Of a DNA stretch of 64,000 bases, positions 54,079-63,178 are shown piece by piece (positions within the stretch are counted from its first letter, which is position 1; each line of letters opens with the position of its first letter). Under the pieces are notes generated by a model. It searched no databases. It had not been told where the DNA came from and worked only from the letters and a program-made list of their open reading frames with translations. The DNA is taken from NCBI GenBank assembly GCA_964548905.1, contig CAZJTL010000004.1:9723-73722 (forward strand), read 5' to 3'. Position numbers and translations under genes: made by a program. The stretch is from CAZJTL01 sp964548905. Its GTDB lineage: Bacteria; Cyanobacteriota; Cyanobacteriia; Cyanobacteriales; Xenococcaceae.

Positions 54079-56100
54079 CTACCCCCAATTAAACTCGATC
54101 CCTAAATAATCTTCCAACTGTTGATTGTAGGGGCGAAAATAGTCAGCTAAAGTAGTCCTCAATTCTTGAGAAATTGGAGCATAAGAACCAACGTTAATTT
54201 TTTGATATTCGGGTAATTGATGTTCAGGTAATTCTAAGAATTCAAATACCTTTTTCATAATCCGAACAGGATCGTTATATAAATCTTCACTTTTGAGAAT
54301 CAAAAACTGTTCTTGAGGAATAATTTTCATCCATTCTCTAATTTTATAGATATAAAGGCTACTTAAAATATTATCTGGATTATAAAAAGCCGTATTGATA
54401 ATTTTTTCCTCGCTAAATCGATCGATTTTTTTTATTTCTTGTGAGATCGCCGATTCAATTGTTCCTTGAGTCAATCCTGTACGTATTTTATGATAATGCC
54501 AAGAAACAGCGCGATCGATTGGATTTCTTAGTAATAGAATCAGTTTGATTGGTGATGCTAACTGGTGAATTCGTTGGGCAATTTCTGGAAATCTAATGTA
54601 ATTTGGCGTAGCTTCACCAGTTAAGAAGTCTGAGCGATCGGTAATGGAAGGAAAATGGGATAGATACCAATCAATACCTTTGTTGTAATTCTGCCAGAAA
54701 AAATCTAATTCTTTTTTATGGGGTAATAAAATTTGAGGATGATTACCTAAATATTTATGTAAAGAGGAAGTTCCACATTTAGAAGCACCAATAATAATAA
54801 AATCAGGTGGATTTTCTTTTTTGGGTTTCCAATCTATTTCAGCTAATTTTGGATTAGATTCAATCGCAATTTGATAACAACTAGTTTGATAGCAATTAAT
54901 TGCTTCTTCTAAATTTTCTTGTTGAGTTAGTGCATCACCTAAATTACCCCAAGCCATAGGTGAATTGTGCTGTTTTTTGAGTATTTTTCGATAAAAACTG
55001 ATTAACTCATCTAATTGTTTTGAGTCGATTTGAGTATACTGAATATCTATATAAGCAGACTGAAAATCAGGGTCGATTTCAATGGCTCTTTGATACTCTT
55101 TAATCGCTTCATCAAAAAGGCTTTTTGCCCGCAATAATTTACCTAGTTGATAATAATGAATCGCTTGAGAATTAGAATTGAGAGTGAGCGCCTGACGACA
55201 TCCAGAAATAGCTTCCTGTTCTAGGTTGGATGCTTTTTGACTCATTTGTAGCGCTTGGCTATAGTTGTTGAAAGCCGATCGATAGTGTTCTTGTTGAATT
55301 AAAATTGAACCGAGATTGAGATAAGCTTCGATCGCTTCAGGATTGATTTTGATTGTATGGTAATAGGCATTAGTTGCGTTCTCCCATTTTTCCTGTGTTT
55401 GCCAAATATTACCCAAACACAAAATAGCTTGCCAATAATTAGAATCAATTGCTAAAGTTTTTTGGTAGTTTTCAATTGCTTGTTCCCATTGATTTTGATG
55501 CTTAAATACCTCTGCTAAACCAAAATAAGTTGATGCTGAATTAGGATCGAGTCCAAGTGATTTTTGATAATTAACAATCGCTTCTTGCCAATTTTCTTGG
55601 CTAGATAAAGCTTGAGCTAATAAATAATATAGTTGTGAGTTTTCTGGATTATTTTTAATCCCAGCTCGATAGGCATTAACAGCTTTTTGTAAATTTCTGT
55701 TTTCAACTAATAGTTTCCCTAACTGACAATAAGCTTCGATAAAATTTGGTTTTAAAGCATGAGCCTGACGATAGCAATCTGCTGCTTTCCCTGGTCTATT
55801 ATAGAACCAAAGTTGATTACCTAAGTCGTAATATTCTTCAGCACTAACCCGATTTGGATCTAGTTTAAATACTTGATACTGATACTCAGTTGCTAATTGT
55901 TTTTCTTCTAGATTCTGACAAGCAATAACTAGTTGACGATAAACATCAATTAATCCTCGATTAATTTCAATTGCTTTTCGATAATGAGCGATCGCCTCTT
56001 GCCATTTTTGTTCTTGAATACATAAATTGCCAAGATTAATATATTCTTCTAAAGATTCAGAAGTTTTTTCTGAAACTAATTGTTCTTGAGTCTGAGTCAT
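54079..56100 (-). CDS. TPR-array protein fused to a sulfotransferase
   Basis: The 673-residue protein has about eight TPR units (residues about 15-400, e.g. AIAHYRKAIEINRGLIDVYRQL) and a sulfotransferase domain from about 415. The latter has the 5'-phosphosulfate loop GASKCGTSSLHKYLGNHP, LTGEATPNYIRFP, and the 3'-phosphate-binding LLLRNPIDRAVSWHYH. It should transfer sulfate from PAPS to a polysaccharide, glycan or other acceptor. TPRs often hold a protein acceptor or partner. It is the last gene of a four-gene same-strand set with two other TPR fusions and an RTX protein. Confidence 0.9.
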   Translation of the reverse strand: MTQTQEQLVSEKTSESLEEYINLGNLCIQEQKWQEAIAHYRKAIEINRGLIDVYRQLVIACQNLEEKQLATEYQYQVFKLDPNRVSAEEYYDLGNQLWFYNRPGKAADCYRQAHALKPNFIEAYCQLGKLLVENRNLQKAVNAYRAGIKNNPENSQLYYLLAQALSSQENWQEAIVNYQKSLGLDPNSASTYFGLAEVFKHQNQWEQAIENYQKTLAIDSNYWQAILCLGNIWQTQEKWENATNAYYHTIKINPEAIEAYLNLGSILIQQEHYRSAFNNYSQALQMSQKASNLEQEAISGCRQALTLNSNSQAIHYYQLGKLLRAKSLFDEAIKEYQRAIEIDPDFQSAYIDIQYTQIDSKQLDELISFYRKILKKQHNSPMAWGNLGDALTQQENLEEAINCYQTSCYQIAIESNPKLAEIDWKPKKENPPDFIIIGASKCGTSSLHKYLGNHPQILLPHKKELDFFWQNYNKGIDWYLSHFPSITDRSDFLTGEATPNYIRFPEIAQRIHQLASPIKLILLLRNPIDRAVSWHYHKIRTGLTQGTIESAISQEIKKIDRFSEEKIINTAFYNPDNILSSLYIYKIREWMKIIPQEQFLILKSEDLYNDPVRIMKKVFEFLELPEHQLPEYQKINVGSYAPISQELRTTLADYFRPYNQQLEDYLGIEFNWG

Positions 56101-56265
56101 TTTTAAATTTATTGAAGAGGTATTAGCTATCAGCTATCAGCAGAAGGCAGAAGTCAGAGGGCAGAAGGCAGAAGTCATAAGTCATAAGTCATAAGTCATA
56201 AGTTTTTTACTTGCTACTTATTACTCATTACTCATTACTCATTACTTCCCCCACACCCCACACCC
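56101..56265. repeat. Repeat-rich gap between TPR genes
   Basis: GATAGCTATCAGCTATCAG-like stretch, five AAGTCAT heptamers (about 56173-56203) and CTCATTA units (about 56222-56245). The array breaks an otherwise compact gene set. Confidence 0.85.
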
Positions 56266-57747
56266 CTAACCCCTAATCCCTTCCCCTAGCTTCTGAATAA
56301 TTAATTGGTGAGAAGCAGCGTCTTGATGAATAACTTTAAATTCATCTTTGATAGATTTTAAAAAATCGTCGATGCCAATTTGCGGCTTATGTTTTGGATT
56401 ATTAATATTATTCCATTGATAGTCATTAAAAATTAGGAATCCATTTTCTTTCAGTAACAACCAGGCAAGATTAGCAGTTTTTTGGATGCGAGCGGGAATT
56501 TTACATTGCTCTTGAAGGCTAATTAAATCATAAAAATTAGCTTCCAATTCAGTAAGTAAATCATGAACTTTTCCTTCTAATTTTCTTACTTTTGAAGCTG
56601 CATCTGTTTTAGCAATATTGGAATTAAATGTTTCAGAAAAATTGGTATCAACGCAGACTAGTTTTGCAGAACCATGAGTTAAAACCTTGTCTAATAACCA
56701 ACAACTAGACATTCCTTGTTTGCTACCAAGTTCGAGCGCTTTAATTTCGGCACGATCGATTATTGGTTGGAGATGAGATTCCCAGATAGGAATTTTGAAG
56801 CTGAAATAATCTTGAGTAAATTGATAATTTCGTCGTTTGGGTAAATGCCAACCTCTCAATTGACAAGCTTGATGAAAACAGAAAACTGCTTGTTCTCGAT
56901 CGCCTTTTTTTAAGAAAGCGTTTCCCATTTGTGTGTGAACCCAAGGATACTCTTGAACTAAGTGCAAGATCCCATGACAAGTGGCGATCGCCTCATCGTA
57001 CTTTTCTAGTTGAATCAAAGTTCTCACCAAATCTCGATACGCCCAAGGAAATTCTGGTACTAATTGAATAGCAGTGCGAAATCCAGCGATCGCCTCTTCA
57101 AATTTACCTTGTCTTAGACAAAGATTTCCTAATTTATGATGAATTAGAGCTTGAGAGGGATCTATCTCTATAATTTTCTGATAATAAGCAATCGCTCTCT
57201 CTAACTGACCTTGCTCGGCTACAATATTACCAATTTGATGATAACAATCCAACCAATTACTGTCTTTTTTAATTGCTCTTTGATAGCAAGCAATAGCCTT
57301 ATTATACTTGCCTTGTTCTTGAAACTTTTGAGCTAATTTATAATGATCTTGAGCATCTACTTTATGCGGTTTGAGAGTGAAGGTTTTGAACCATAATTCT
57401 ACACCTTCTTCTTTACGCCCAAACAAAGTATAAATCTGTGCCAGATATGAGTAAGCTTCAGCATAATTGGGATTGATTTTAATCGCTTTCTTGAAAGAAG
57501 TAACTGCTTCTCGCCAGCTTTTTTCTTGAGCATAAAGCAAGCCCAAATTAGTATAAACTTCTACTAAATAAGGTTTTTTTTCTAAAGCTAGAGAATGCCA
57601 AAAAATTGCTTCATCAAATCTTGCCATTCCTTGCAAAATATTGCCCAAACTCTGACAAGCTTCCTGCCAAGAATCATGAGATAAATCTTCTCGGTCTAAT
57701 ACTTTTTCGCAAGCGTTGAGTGCGTCGTTTAAGTAAGTAGAAATCAC
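56266..57747 (-). CDS. TPR-array protein fused to a class I methyltransferase
   Basis: 493 residues. About eight TPR units (residues about 10-310) precede a SAM-dependent methyltransferase-like domain (about 335-490) with the glycine-rich motif I region ALELGSKQGMSSCWLL, an acidic motif II (LVCVDTNFS) and NGFLIFNDYQW. It resembles the sugar O-methyltransferase/Methyltransf_24 group, so it may methylate a glycan. It is 30 bp downstream of the GT61 fusion gene. Confidence 0.83.
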   Translation of the reverse strand: MISTYLNDALNACEKVLDREDLSHDSWQEACQSLGNILQGMARFDEAIFWHSLALEKKPYLVEVYTNLGLLYAQEKSWREAVTSFKKAIKINPNYAEAYSYLAQIYTLFGRKEEGVELWFKTFTLKPHKVDAQDHYKLAQKFQEQGKYNKAIACYQRAIKKDSNWLDCYHQIGNIVAEQGQLERAIAYYQKIIEIDPSQALIHHKLGNLCLRQGKFEEAIAGFRTAIQLVPEFPWAYRDLVRTLIQLEKYDEAIATCHGILHLVQEYPWVHTQMGNAFLKKGDREQAVFCFHQACQLRGWHLPKRRNYQFTQDYFSFKIPIWESHLQPIIDRAEIKALELGSKQGMSSCWLLDKVLTHGSAKLVCVDTNFSETFNSNIAKTDAASKVRKLEGKVHDLLTELEANFYDLISLQEQCKIPARIQKTANLAWLLLKENGFLIFNDYQWNNINNPKHKPQIGIDDFLKSIKDEFKVIHQDAASHQLIIQKLGEGIRG

Positions 57748-57777
57748 AGTATTAAATAGTATAGTTAAGGTTGCAGT

Positions 57778-60519
57778 TTAGTTTTTAGTATAATGTCCTT
57801 CCCTCAAACCAGCCACCTGAAGCGCTGAAGTCAAAGAATGGAGATTGACTAAAATATCTTCTGTCAAGGAATTTTGATACATTAGTTGCCTCAGAGGATA
57901 ACAATCAAAACTTTCTCCCACTATATAGTAGTGTTTTAATTTTAAGTAATGACTAATCATCCAATAGTCAGTTCTGACGTAATTGGGAGAAAAAAGTTCA
58001 ATAATGAGGCTTTGTTCCCTGCAAAAAACCAAATTAGATAAACCTGCTCCATGAGGCGCGACGATCGCTCTAGCATTAGCAAATAAGGCAGCTTGTTCGG
58101 CGACTGTCATAGTTTCTAGATAGACGGTAGTAAACCCGTATCGACTCAAAAGTTCAGTTACTTCTTCTTCGTTGAGAACTTGACGATATTTAGCATTAGC
58201 TCGACTGATATAGATTCTCTCTGGTAGAATAGTCCGTTTGAAAGGAGTTTTTTTAAGAAAAGTGTGCCTGAGAAACTCGATTGTTTCTGGAGGAACCCAA
58301 TCCAAATGTCCTGGGAAAGAAGGAACAATAAGTTGCTGCGCCTTAATCAAAGGATAGCGATCGCTTTCAATAATTTTCTTTTTGGGAATGCCTAAAGTTT
58401 TTAGCGTCTCCAACTGATATGGTTTTTCGATACTATTGACAACAAACCAATCAATTTCATCGAGATTGATACCACTACGACGCAGAATTTCAATTCTAGG
58501 CAATACGTCAAACATCCAATGATAGTAGACATGGGCGGAAAGCCCAGATAATATAGCTACGTTGCCTGAAATTGTTTCTTGGGGAGGAAAATCTTCTTGA
58601 GTAAAGAAATTGAGATTGGTTTTTTGGGTATATTTACATCCTGGTAAATACCATGGATAGTAGCGAGATAAATCCCCTAAGACATATCCATCTGGAGTAA
58701 TAATTGCCATCCCGTTGCAAATCATCCATTCGCTTTTTTGTGGTGCAATCCACGCCATTCCTTCAGGCATGGTGACGACAAAATTTAAGGGAGGTTCGAT
58801 CGGCAAAAATTCTGGTGGCGAACAAGCGTATACCCCTTTACTCAGTTGTTTTGGATGAAAATAGTCGATCAACCTTTTCATACAACTATTGCAAGTAACA
58901 CCACCGCATTCAGATGCTGTCTGAGTTGATTCGTAATATAATTGCGTCACTGGTTCTGGTCGAACTTGTGGACTAATTTTTTGACTTGAGGGTTTATCAC
59001 CCCAAGTTACTTGAACATAGCCAAAATCATCTAACTGACAATATCTAATCCAATCTTGAGTGTGATGGTAGATACCTTGAGGAAAGTTCAAATCTTGGCG
59101 ATCGGGTGCTGAAAGTTTCAGCAGTTTTTCCCACTGTCCTTGTGTCGTTCTGACATTTTGTTGTAGGACTGCTTCATAGTAATCGATCGCTGCGGAAAGG
59201 CGATGTTGTTTTTCGAGAACTTTTCCTAACTGAAAAGCAATTTGAGGATGATTTGGTTCGAGGACTAAACCGATGTGGTAAATAGCAATAGCTGCATCGA
59301 AGCGCTGTTGTTTTGCCAAACAATCTCCCAAGCGCAGATATAAATCTGAGTAGTTGGGTTTGAGAGAGAGGGCAAATTGATAGTAATGTTCTGCTTGATA
59401 ATAACCTCCATATTCAAACAGAATTTCACCTAAATAATAAAAAGTCTGCCAAAGATAGCTACGAATTAAAGCAGGGTTTTCTGGTTGTTTGAGTGCTAAG
59501 AGAAATTCAGCACAAGCTTGCTTGAGTTTGCTCAGGTAATCACTTCCCGCTAAAACGGTCGCTCTTTGACAATAAGCATCAACAAATTTGGGAGAGATGG
59601 CGATCGCGCGACTGAAATAGGGTATTGCTTGCTCGAACTGAGTTTGGGAGAACAGAATTTGAGCATAATCGCTCAGATACCAAATATTATTAGGTTCTAT
59701 TTCTACTGCCTTTTGCAAGCAGAGGGATGCTTGGGCGTAGTTACCTTGTTGTTGCCACAATTTGCCTAAATTATAGTATGCCAAGGCAAATTTGGGATCG
59801 ATGGTAATTGCATGACGGAATGCAACAAGCGCATCATCTACTCGCTTGGATATTACACATACTTGTCCCAGATTATTATGTAGAGTTGACCAAGCAGGAT
59901 CGATTTTTAATCCTTGCTGGTAGATAGCGATCGCTTCAGAAAATTTATTTTGCTTAGCTAGAGTGCTGCCTAAATTGCTATAGGCTCTAGTGTAGTTCGG
60001 TTCGATGGCGATCGCACCTCGATAGTATTCGATCGCTTCCTCAAATTGTCCTTTTTGATCGTAGAGTACAGCTAAATTAAAATAGGCTCTAGTGTAGTTG
60101 GGTTCGATGGCGATCGCCTGACGATAACTAGCGATCGCTGACTCCCAATCGCCCAATTGATGCCAAACTACCGCTAAATTGTATCTTAATTCAGCCCAAT
60201 TAGGATTAATAGCTAGTGCCTGTTGATAGCACTCAATTGTTTTCGCTATTTCATTTTTCTTACTGTGCAACAAACCAAGTTCAGCATAAAGATCTGCTTG
60301 CTGGGGTTTAGCTTGGATCAGTTTTTTATATATAGAGATTGCCTGTGCTAAATTACCACTAGCACCCACAGCTTTAGCCAATAATAAATTAAGAGCAAAA
60401 TCACTGGGATGATGTTTTAAAGCTTTAGTGCAAATAGCAGCCGCCGTATTCCATCTACCTTTGCTTAGGTAATCGCCGATTATTTTTGCCGATATTTTTA
60501 CAGAGGTTTCACCTCTCAT
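57778..60519 (-). CDS. TPR-array protein fused to a GT61-type glycosyltransferase
   Basis: This is a 913-residue protein. Fourteen or so TPR units fill residues about 10-480. The C-terminal domain (about 610-900) has DUF563/GT61 hallmarks: SAHVYYHWMFDVLPRI, the RIYISRANAKYRQVLNE block and APHGAGLSNLVFCRE. GT61 enzymes include plant and bacterial xylosyl- and GlcNAc-transferases. The TPR-glycosyltransferase architecture recalls O-GlcNAc transferase in outline, though the catalytic fold differs. It is the first enzyme after the RTX gene, with 161 bp between. Confidence 0.9.
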   Translation of the reverse strand: MRGETSVKISAKIIGDYLSKGRWNTAAAICTKALKHHPSDFALNLLLAKAVGASGNLAQAISIYKKLIQAKPQQADLYAELGLLHSKKNEIAKTIECYQQALAINPNWAELRYNLAVVWHQLGDWESAIASYRQAIAIEPNYTRAYFNLAVLYDQKGQFEEAIEYYRGAIAIEPNYTRAYSNLGSTLAKQNKFSEAIAIYQQGLKIDPAWSTLHNNLGQVCVISKRVDDALVAFRHAITIDPKFALAYYNLGKLWQQQGNYAQASLCLQKAVEIEPNNIWYLSDYAQILFSQTQFEQAIPYFSRAIAISPKFVDAYCQRATVLAGSDYLSKLKQACAEFLLALKQPENPALIRSYLWQTFYYLGEILFEYGGYYQAEHYYQFALSLKPNYSDLYLRLGDCLAKQQRFDAAIAIYHIGLVLEPNHPQIAFQLGKVLEKQHRLSAAIDYYEAVLQQNVRTTQGQWEKLLKLSAPDRQDLNFPQGIYHHTQDWIRYCQLDDFGYVQVTWGDKPSSQKISPQVRPEPVTQLYYESTQTASECGGVTCNSCMKRLIDYFHPKQLSKGVYACSPPEFLPIEPPLNFVVTMPEGMAWIAPQKSEWMICNGMAIITPDGYVLGDLSRYYPWYLPGCKYTQKTNLNFFTQEDFPPQETISGNVAILSGLSAHVYYHWMFDVLPRIEILRRSGINLDEIDWFVVNSIEKPYQLETLKTLGIPKKKIIESDRYPLIKAQQLIVPSFPGHLDWVPPETIEFLRHTFLKKTPFKRTILPERIYISRANAKYRQVLNEEEVTELLSRYGFTTVYLETMTVAEQAALFANARAIVAPHGAGLSNLVFCREQSLIIELFSPNYVRTDYWMISHYLKLKHYYIVGESFDCYPLRQLMYQNSLTEDILVNLHSLTSALQVAGLREGHYTKN

Positions 60520-60680
60520 AGTTGCGCCACATTTATGCTACAAATTAACCTTACTAAATTATTCTAATTTAACGAAATTTAAGTCATTTTTTTGGTTCGA
60601 TTGATTCGTTTTTAATCGCCTCGTTCCCTATCGATAATAGAAACGAGGCTGACATGCTAACCTAATTGATAGAAGGCAAG

Positions 60681-61526
60681 CTAGAACAACTCGAAATCCC
60701 CATTCCCTTGTTGTTCGATCTTCAGATTCATACCAGAGTCAAGCTGTAAGACCTCCTCTCCATCAACCATGACTTTGCCAGTGTTAGCATCATAGGTTAC
60801 TTCATCGCCACTACCCAAGCCTTTGATGAAGATAGCATCTTCACCTTGTTGGAAGTCAGCAACCATATCTACTTCGCCAGCTTTAAATTGGTCAGCAGAG
60901 AATTCAAAAACATCGTTTCCACCACCACCGTAGAGAGTATCAACTCCTGCTCCACTGTAGAGAGTATCATTACCATCGCCTCCATAGAGAAGATCGTTAC
61001 CAGCACCTCCATAGAGAAGATCGTTATCGTCTCCACCATAGAGAGTATTGTTGCCTTCTTCTCCCATCAGGGTATCATTGCCATCACCGCCTTTGATGAC
61101 ATCATCGCCTAAATTTCCTTTGAGGAAGTCGTTACCATCGCCTCCATAGATAGCGTCTTTATTGTCGCCACCTTCGATAACATCGTCGCCATCTCCACCC
61201 TTGAGCTGATCTTCACCAAGATCGCCTTTGAGGACATCGTTGTCATCGTTACCAAAGATAGTATCGTTACCAGCACCGCCGTCAATGACATCATCTCCTG
61301 CATTACCCATGAGCAAGTCATCACCAGCAAAGCCTTTAATGAAATCGTCGCCTTCAGAACTATAGATAGTATCTTTTAAGTCGCCACCAGCAATAATATC
61401 GTTACCGTCGCCTTGGACAATAAAGTTATTGCTTTGTTCTTGCTCACCAATTATTTGATAGCCACCACCAGGGATAGTATTTTGAGCGACTGGATCTGTG
61501 CTTGAATTAGAAAGAAAGCTAGACAT
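60681..61526 (-). CDS. RTX-type calcium-binding repeat protein
   Basis: The 281-residue acidic protein is dominated by GGxGxDxLx nonapeptides (about residues 35-215), which form a calcium-binding parallel beta-roll, as in hemolysin-type secreted proteins. The C-terminal 60 residues (VDMVADFQQGEDAIFIKG) are characteristic of the end of these proteins and may be the type I secretion signal. No N-terminal signal peptide is present, fitting one-step ABC export. It is upstream of three TPR-enzyme fusions in the same direction and is a candidate substrate for them. Confidence 0.9.
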   Translation of the reverse strand: MSSFLSNSSTDPVAQNTIPGGGYQIIGEQEQSNNFIVQGDGNDIIAGGDLKDTIYSSEGDDFIKGFAGDDLLMGNAGDDVIDGGAGNDTIFGNDDNDVLKGDLGEDQLKGGDGDDVIEGGDNKDAIYGGDGNDFLKGNLGDDVIKGGDGNDTLMGEEGNNTLYGGDDNDLLYGGAGNDLLYGGDGNDTLYSGAGVDTLYGGGGNDVFEFSADQFKAGEVDMVADFQQGEDAIFIKGLGSGDEVTYDANTGKVMVDGEEVLQLDSGMNLKIEQQGNGDFELF

Positions 61527-62027
61527 TTAGTTTAATAGTCTCCTTGAGTTTGATTCTTAATCTGGATCTAGAGCGGACTTAAAGGTTAAAAATCCTCCAC
61601 AAAAATAACAAGGAAAATTTAGGTCGTAAAGACATAAGAAGATAAAAAAAAAATATTCATTTGCTTTTTTAAAAAATGCTAATTGATTATTAGAAACGAT
61701 TCAAAAAACTCGTTGTTTTTCGCTATTTATCTCGAACAGATTTAATTTAAAGATGGCAAACTTAAGAAAATTTCAAACTCGACTCCCCTTCTGAGAAATA
61801 AAATTACATAGAAACACTTAAAAATTAAAAAAATTCAAGAGCAGGATGTTTTTTAATAATAGTTACAGTCAAAGATTGCGAGATATTACGCAAATTAATA
61901 ATTGATAAAACTGAAGCTAACGGACGATTAATAAAATGATTTAGCAAATGATAACTAATCTAAAAAAAGCTGGTTTACGATCGCTCAAGATAATTAGATC
62001 GAAAAATTAGGAAGTAAAAGTAAAGTC
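61527..62027. other. AT-rich divergent spacer, 500 bp
   Basis: No gene, array or clear hairpin is seen. It is AT-rich with A-runs near 61649. It should hold the divergent promoters of the RTX protein and the family 2 glycosyltransferase, but no consensus box stands out. Confidence 0.5.
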
Positions 62028-63074
62028 ATGTCAGCTCCCAAACAACCACCGCGAGTCAGTGTAATCATACCTACTTACAATTGCGAACAATATATCGTTC
62101 AGGCGGTAGATAGTGTAATTGCTCAACAAGGTGTTAACTGCGAAATCTTGATTGTAGATGATGGTTCGACAGATAATACCAGGGAGGTTTTGGCAGATTT
62201 TGGCGATCGCATCCACTATATCCACCAAAAAAATCGAGGTGTAGCCGCAGCGAGGAATTTGGGTATTAAAATGGCGAGAGGCGAGTTTGTTGCCTTTCTG
62301 GATGCAGACGATTACTTTTTACGCGGTAAATTAGCAGCACAAGTAGCTGTTTTTGACAAAGAACCTAATTTGGGTTTGGTACATAGTGGTTGGCGTAGAG
62401 TTGATGCCAATGGGATTTATTTAATGGATGTTTATCCTTGGGAAAAAGTTCCCGAACTAAATTTAGAAACTTGGCTGACTTGGAAACCCGTTTTACCCAG
62501 CGCCATGATGTTTCGTCGGGAATGGCTAGAGTATGTTGGTGGTTTCGATCCTCGCTTTCCTCCCGCAGAAGATACAGATTTGAGCATACGCTTAGCTCTC
62601 AAGGGTTGTTTGGCAAAGTGGCTACCCCAGGTGACAGTTTGCTATCGCCAGCACGAACAAAGCGCTATGCACAAAGGTTTACCTCAAGCTCGCTCTTTAA
62701 CAGCAGTGATGGACAACTTTTTTGCTCTGCCCAATTTACCCGAAAAAGTTCAGCTCATCGAAGCTAAAATCCGCTATGGAACTTTTGTCTGGATTGCCTG
62801 GTATTTGTACTATACTGGTCATTATGCAGAGATGGTAGAATACTTGCAAAAATCTTGGCAATATAAGCCTTATTTACCAGTGGAAACTATTGCTAACTGG
62901 ACTGAGAGTTTTGCAGAATTTTCCCGCAATTGGGGAACCGTTTTCGATGCCGATGCCCTAGCCAAACTCCCTGAGTGGCAAGAGCTGATTGATTGGGTAT
63001 TTCAGAGAGCGGATCTCGAACCTCTACTTCTAACGCCCAGGCAACTGGAGGGTGGAAGCAAGTTTGGGAGATGA
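62028..63074 (+). CDS. Family 2 glycosyltransferase
   Basis: The 348-residue GT-A enzyme has VSVIIPTYNCEQYIVQAVDS at the start, ILIVDDGSTDNT for nucleotide binding, and LDADDYFL as the DxD metal motif. RFPPAEDTDLSIRLALKGC follows as the acceptor-side ED motif. Such enzymes elongate polysaccharides or glycosylate lipids or proteins. No membrane segment is seen. It is divergent from the RTX/TPR cluster and could add to the same glycan pathway. Confidence 0.93.
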   Translation: MSAPKQPPRVSVIIPTYNCEQYIVQAVDSVIAQQGVNCEILIVDDGSTDNTREVLADFGDRIHYIHQKNRGVAAARNLGIKMARGEFVAFLDADDYFLRGKLAAQVAVFDKEPNLGLVHSGWRRVDANGIYLMDVYPWEKVPELNLETWLTWKPVLPSAMMFRREWLEYVGGFDPRFPPAEDTDLSIRLALKGCLAKWLPQVTVCYRQHEQSAMHKGLPQARSLTAVMDNFFALPNLPEKVQLIEAKIRYGTFVWIAWYLYYTGHYAEMVEYLQKSWQYKPYLPVETIANWTESFAEFSRNWGTVFDADALAKLPEWQELIDWVFQRADLEPLLLTPRQLEGGSKFGR

Positions 63075-63085
63075 GGCGACAGAAA

Positions 63086-63113
63086 CTCACCCCAAGCGAC
63101 AGCTTGGGATGAG
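63086..63113 (+). terminator. Stem-loop after the glycosyltransferase gene
   Basis: CTCACCCCAAGC (63086-63097) pairs with GCTTGGGATGAG (63102-63113) except for one C-A mismatch, with a GACA loop. It is 12 bp past the stop. No strong U-tract follows. Confidence 0.65.
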
Positions 63114-63178
63114 TAGTTCATTCGCAACTAGTCTCAAAATAAGATATCCTGCAACAAGAAATTGTTTAGTTATTTTCG

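Noticed and set aside
60846..61330. Open frames on both strands across the RTX gene
   Set aside because: They are low-complexity shadows of the glycine-aspartate repeats and have no independent start signals.
61527..62027. Replication origin or attachment site in the AT-rich spacer
   Set aside because: No cluster of DnaA boxes and no tRNA-linked direct repeats were seen.
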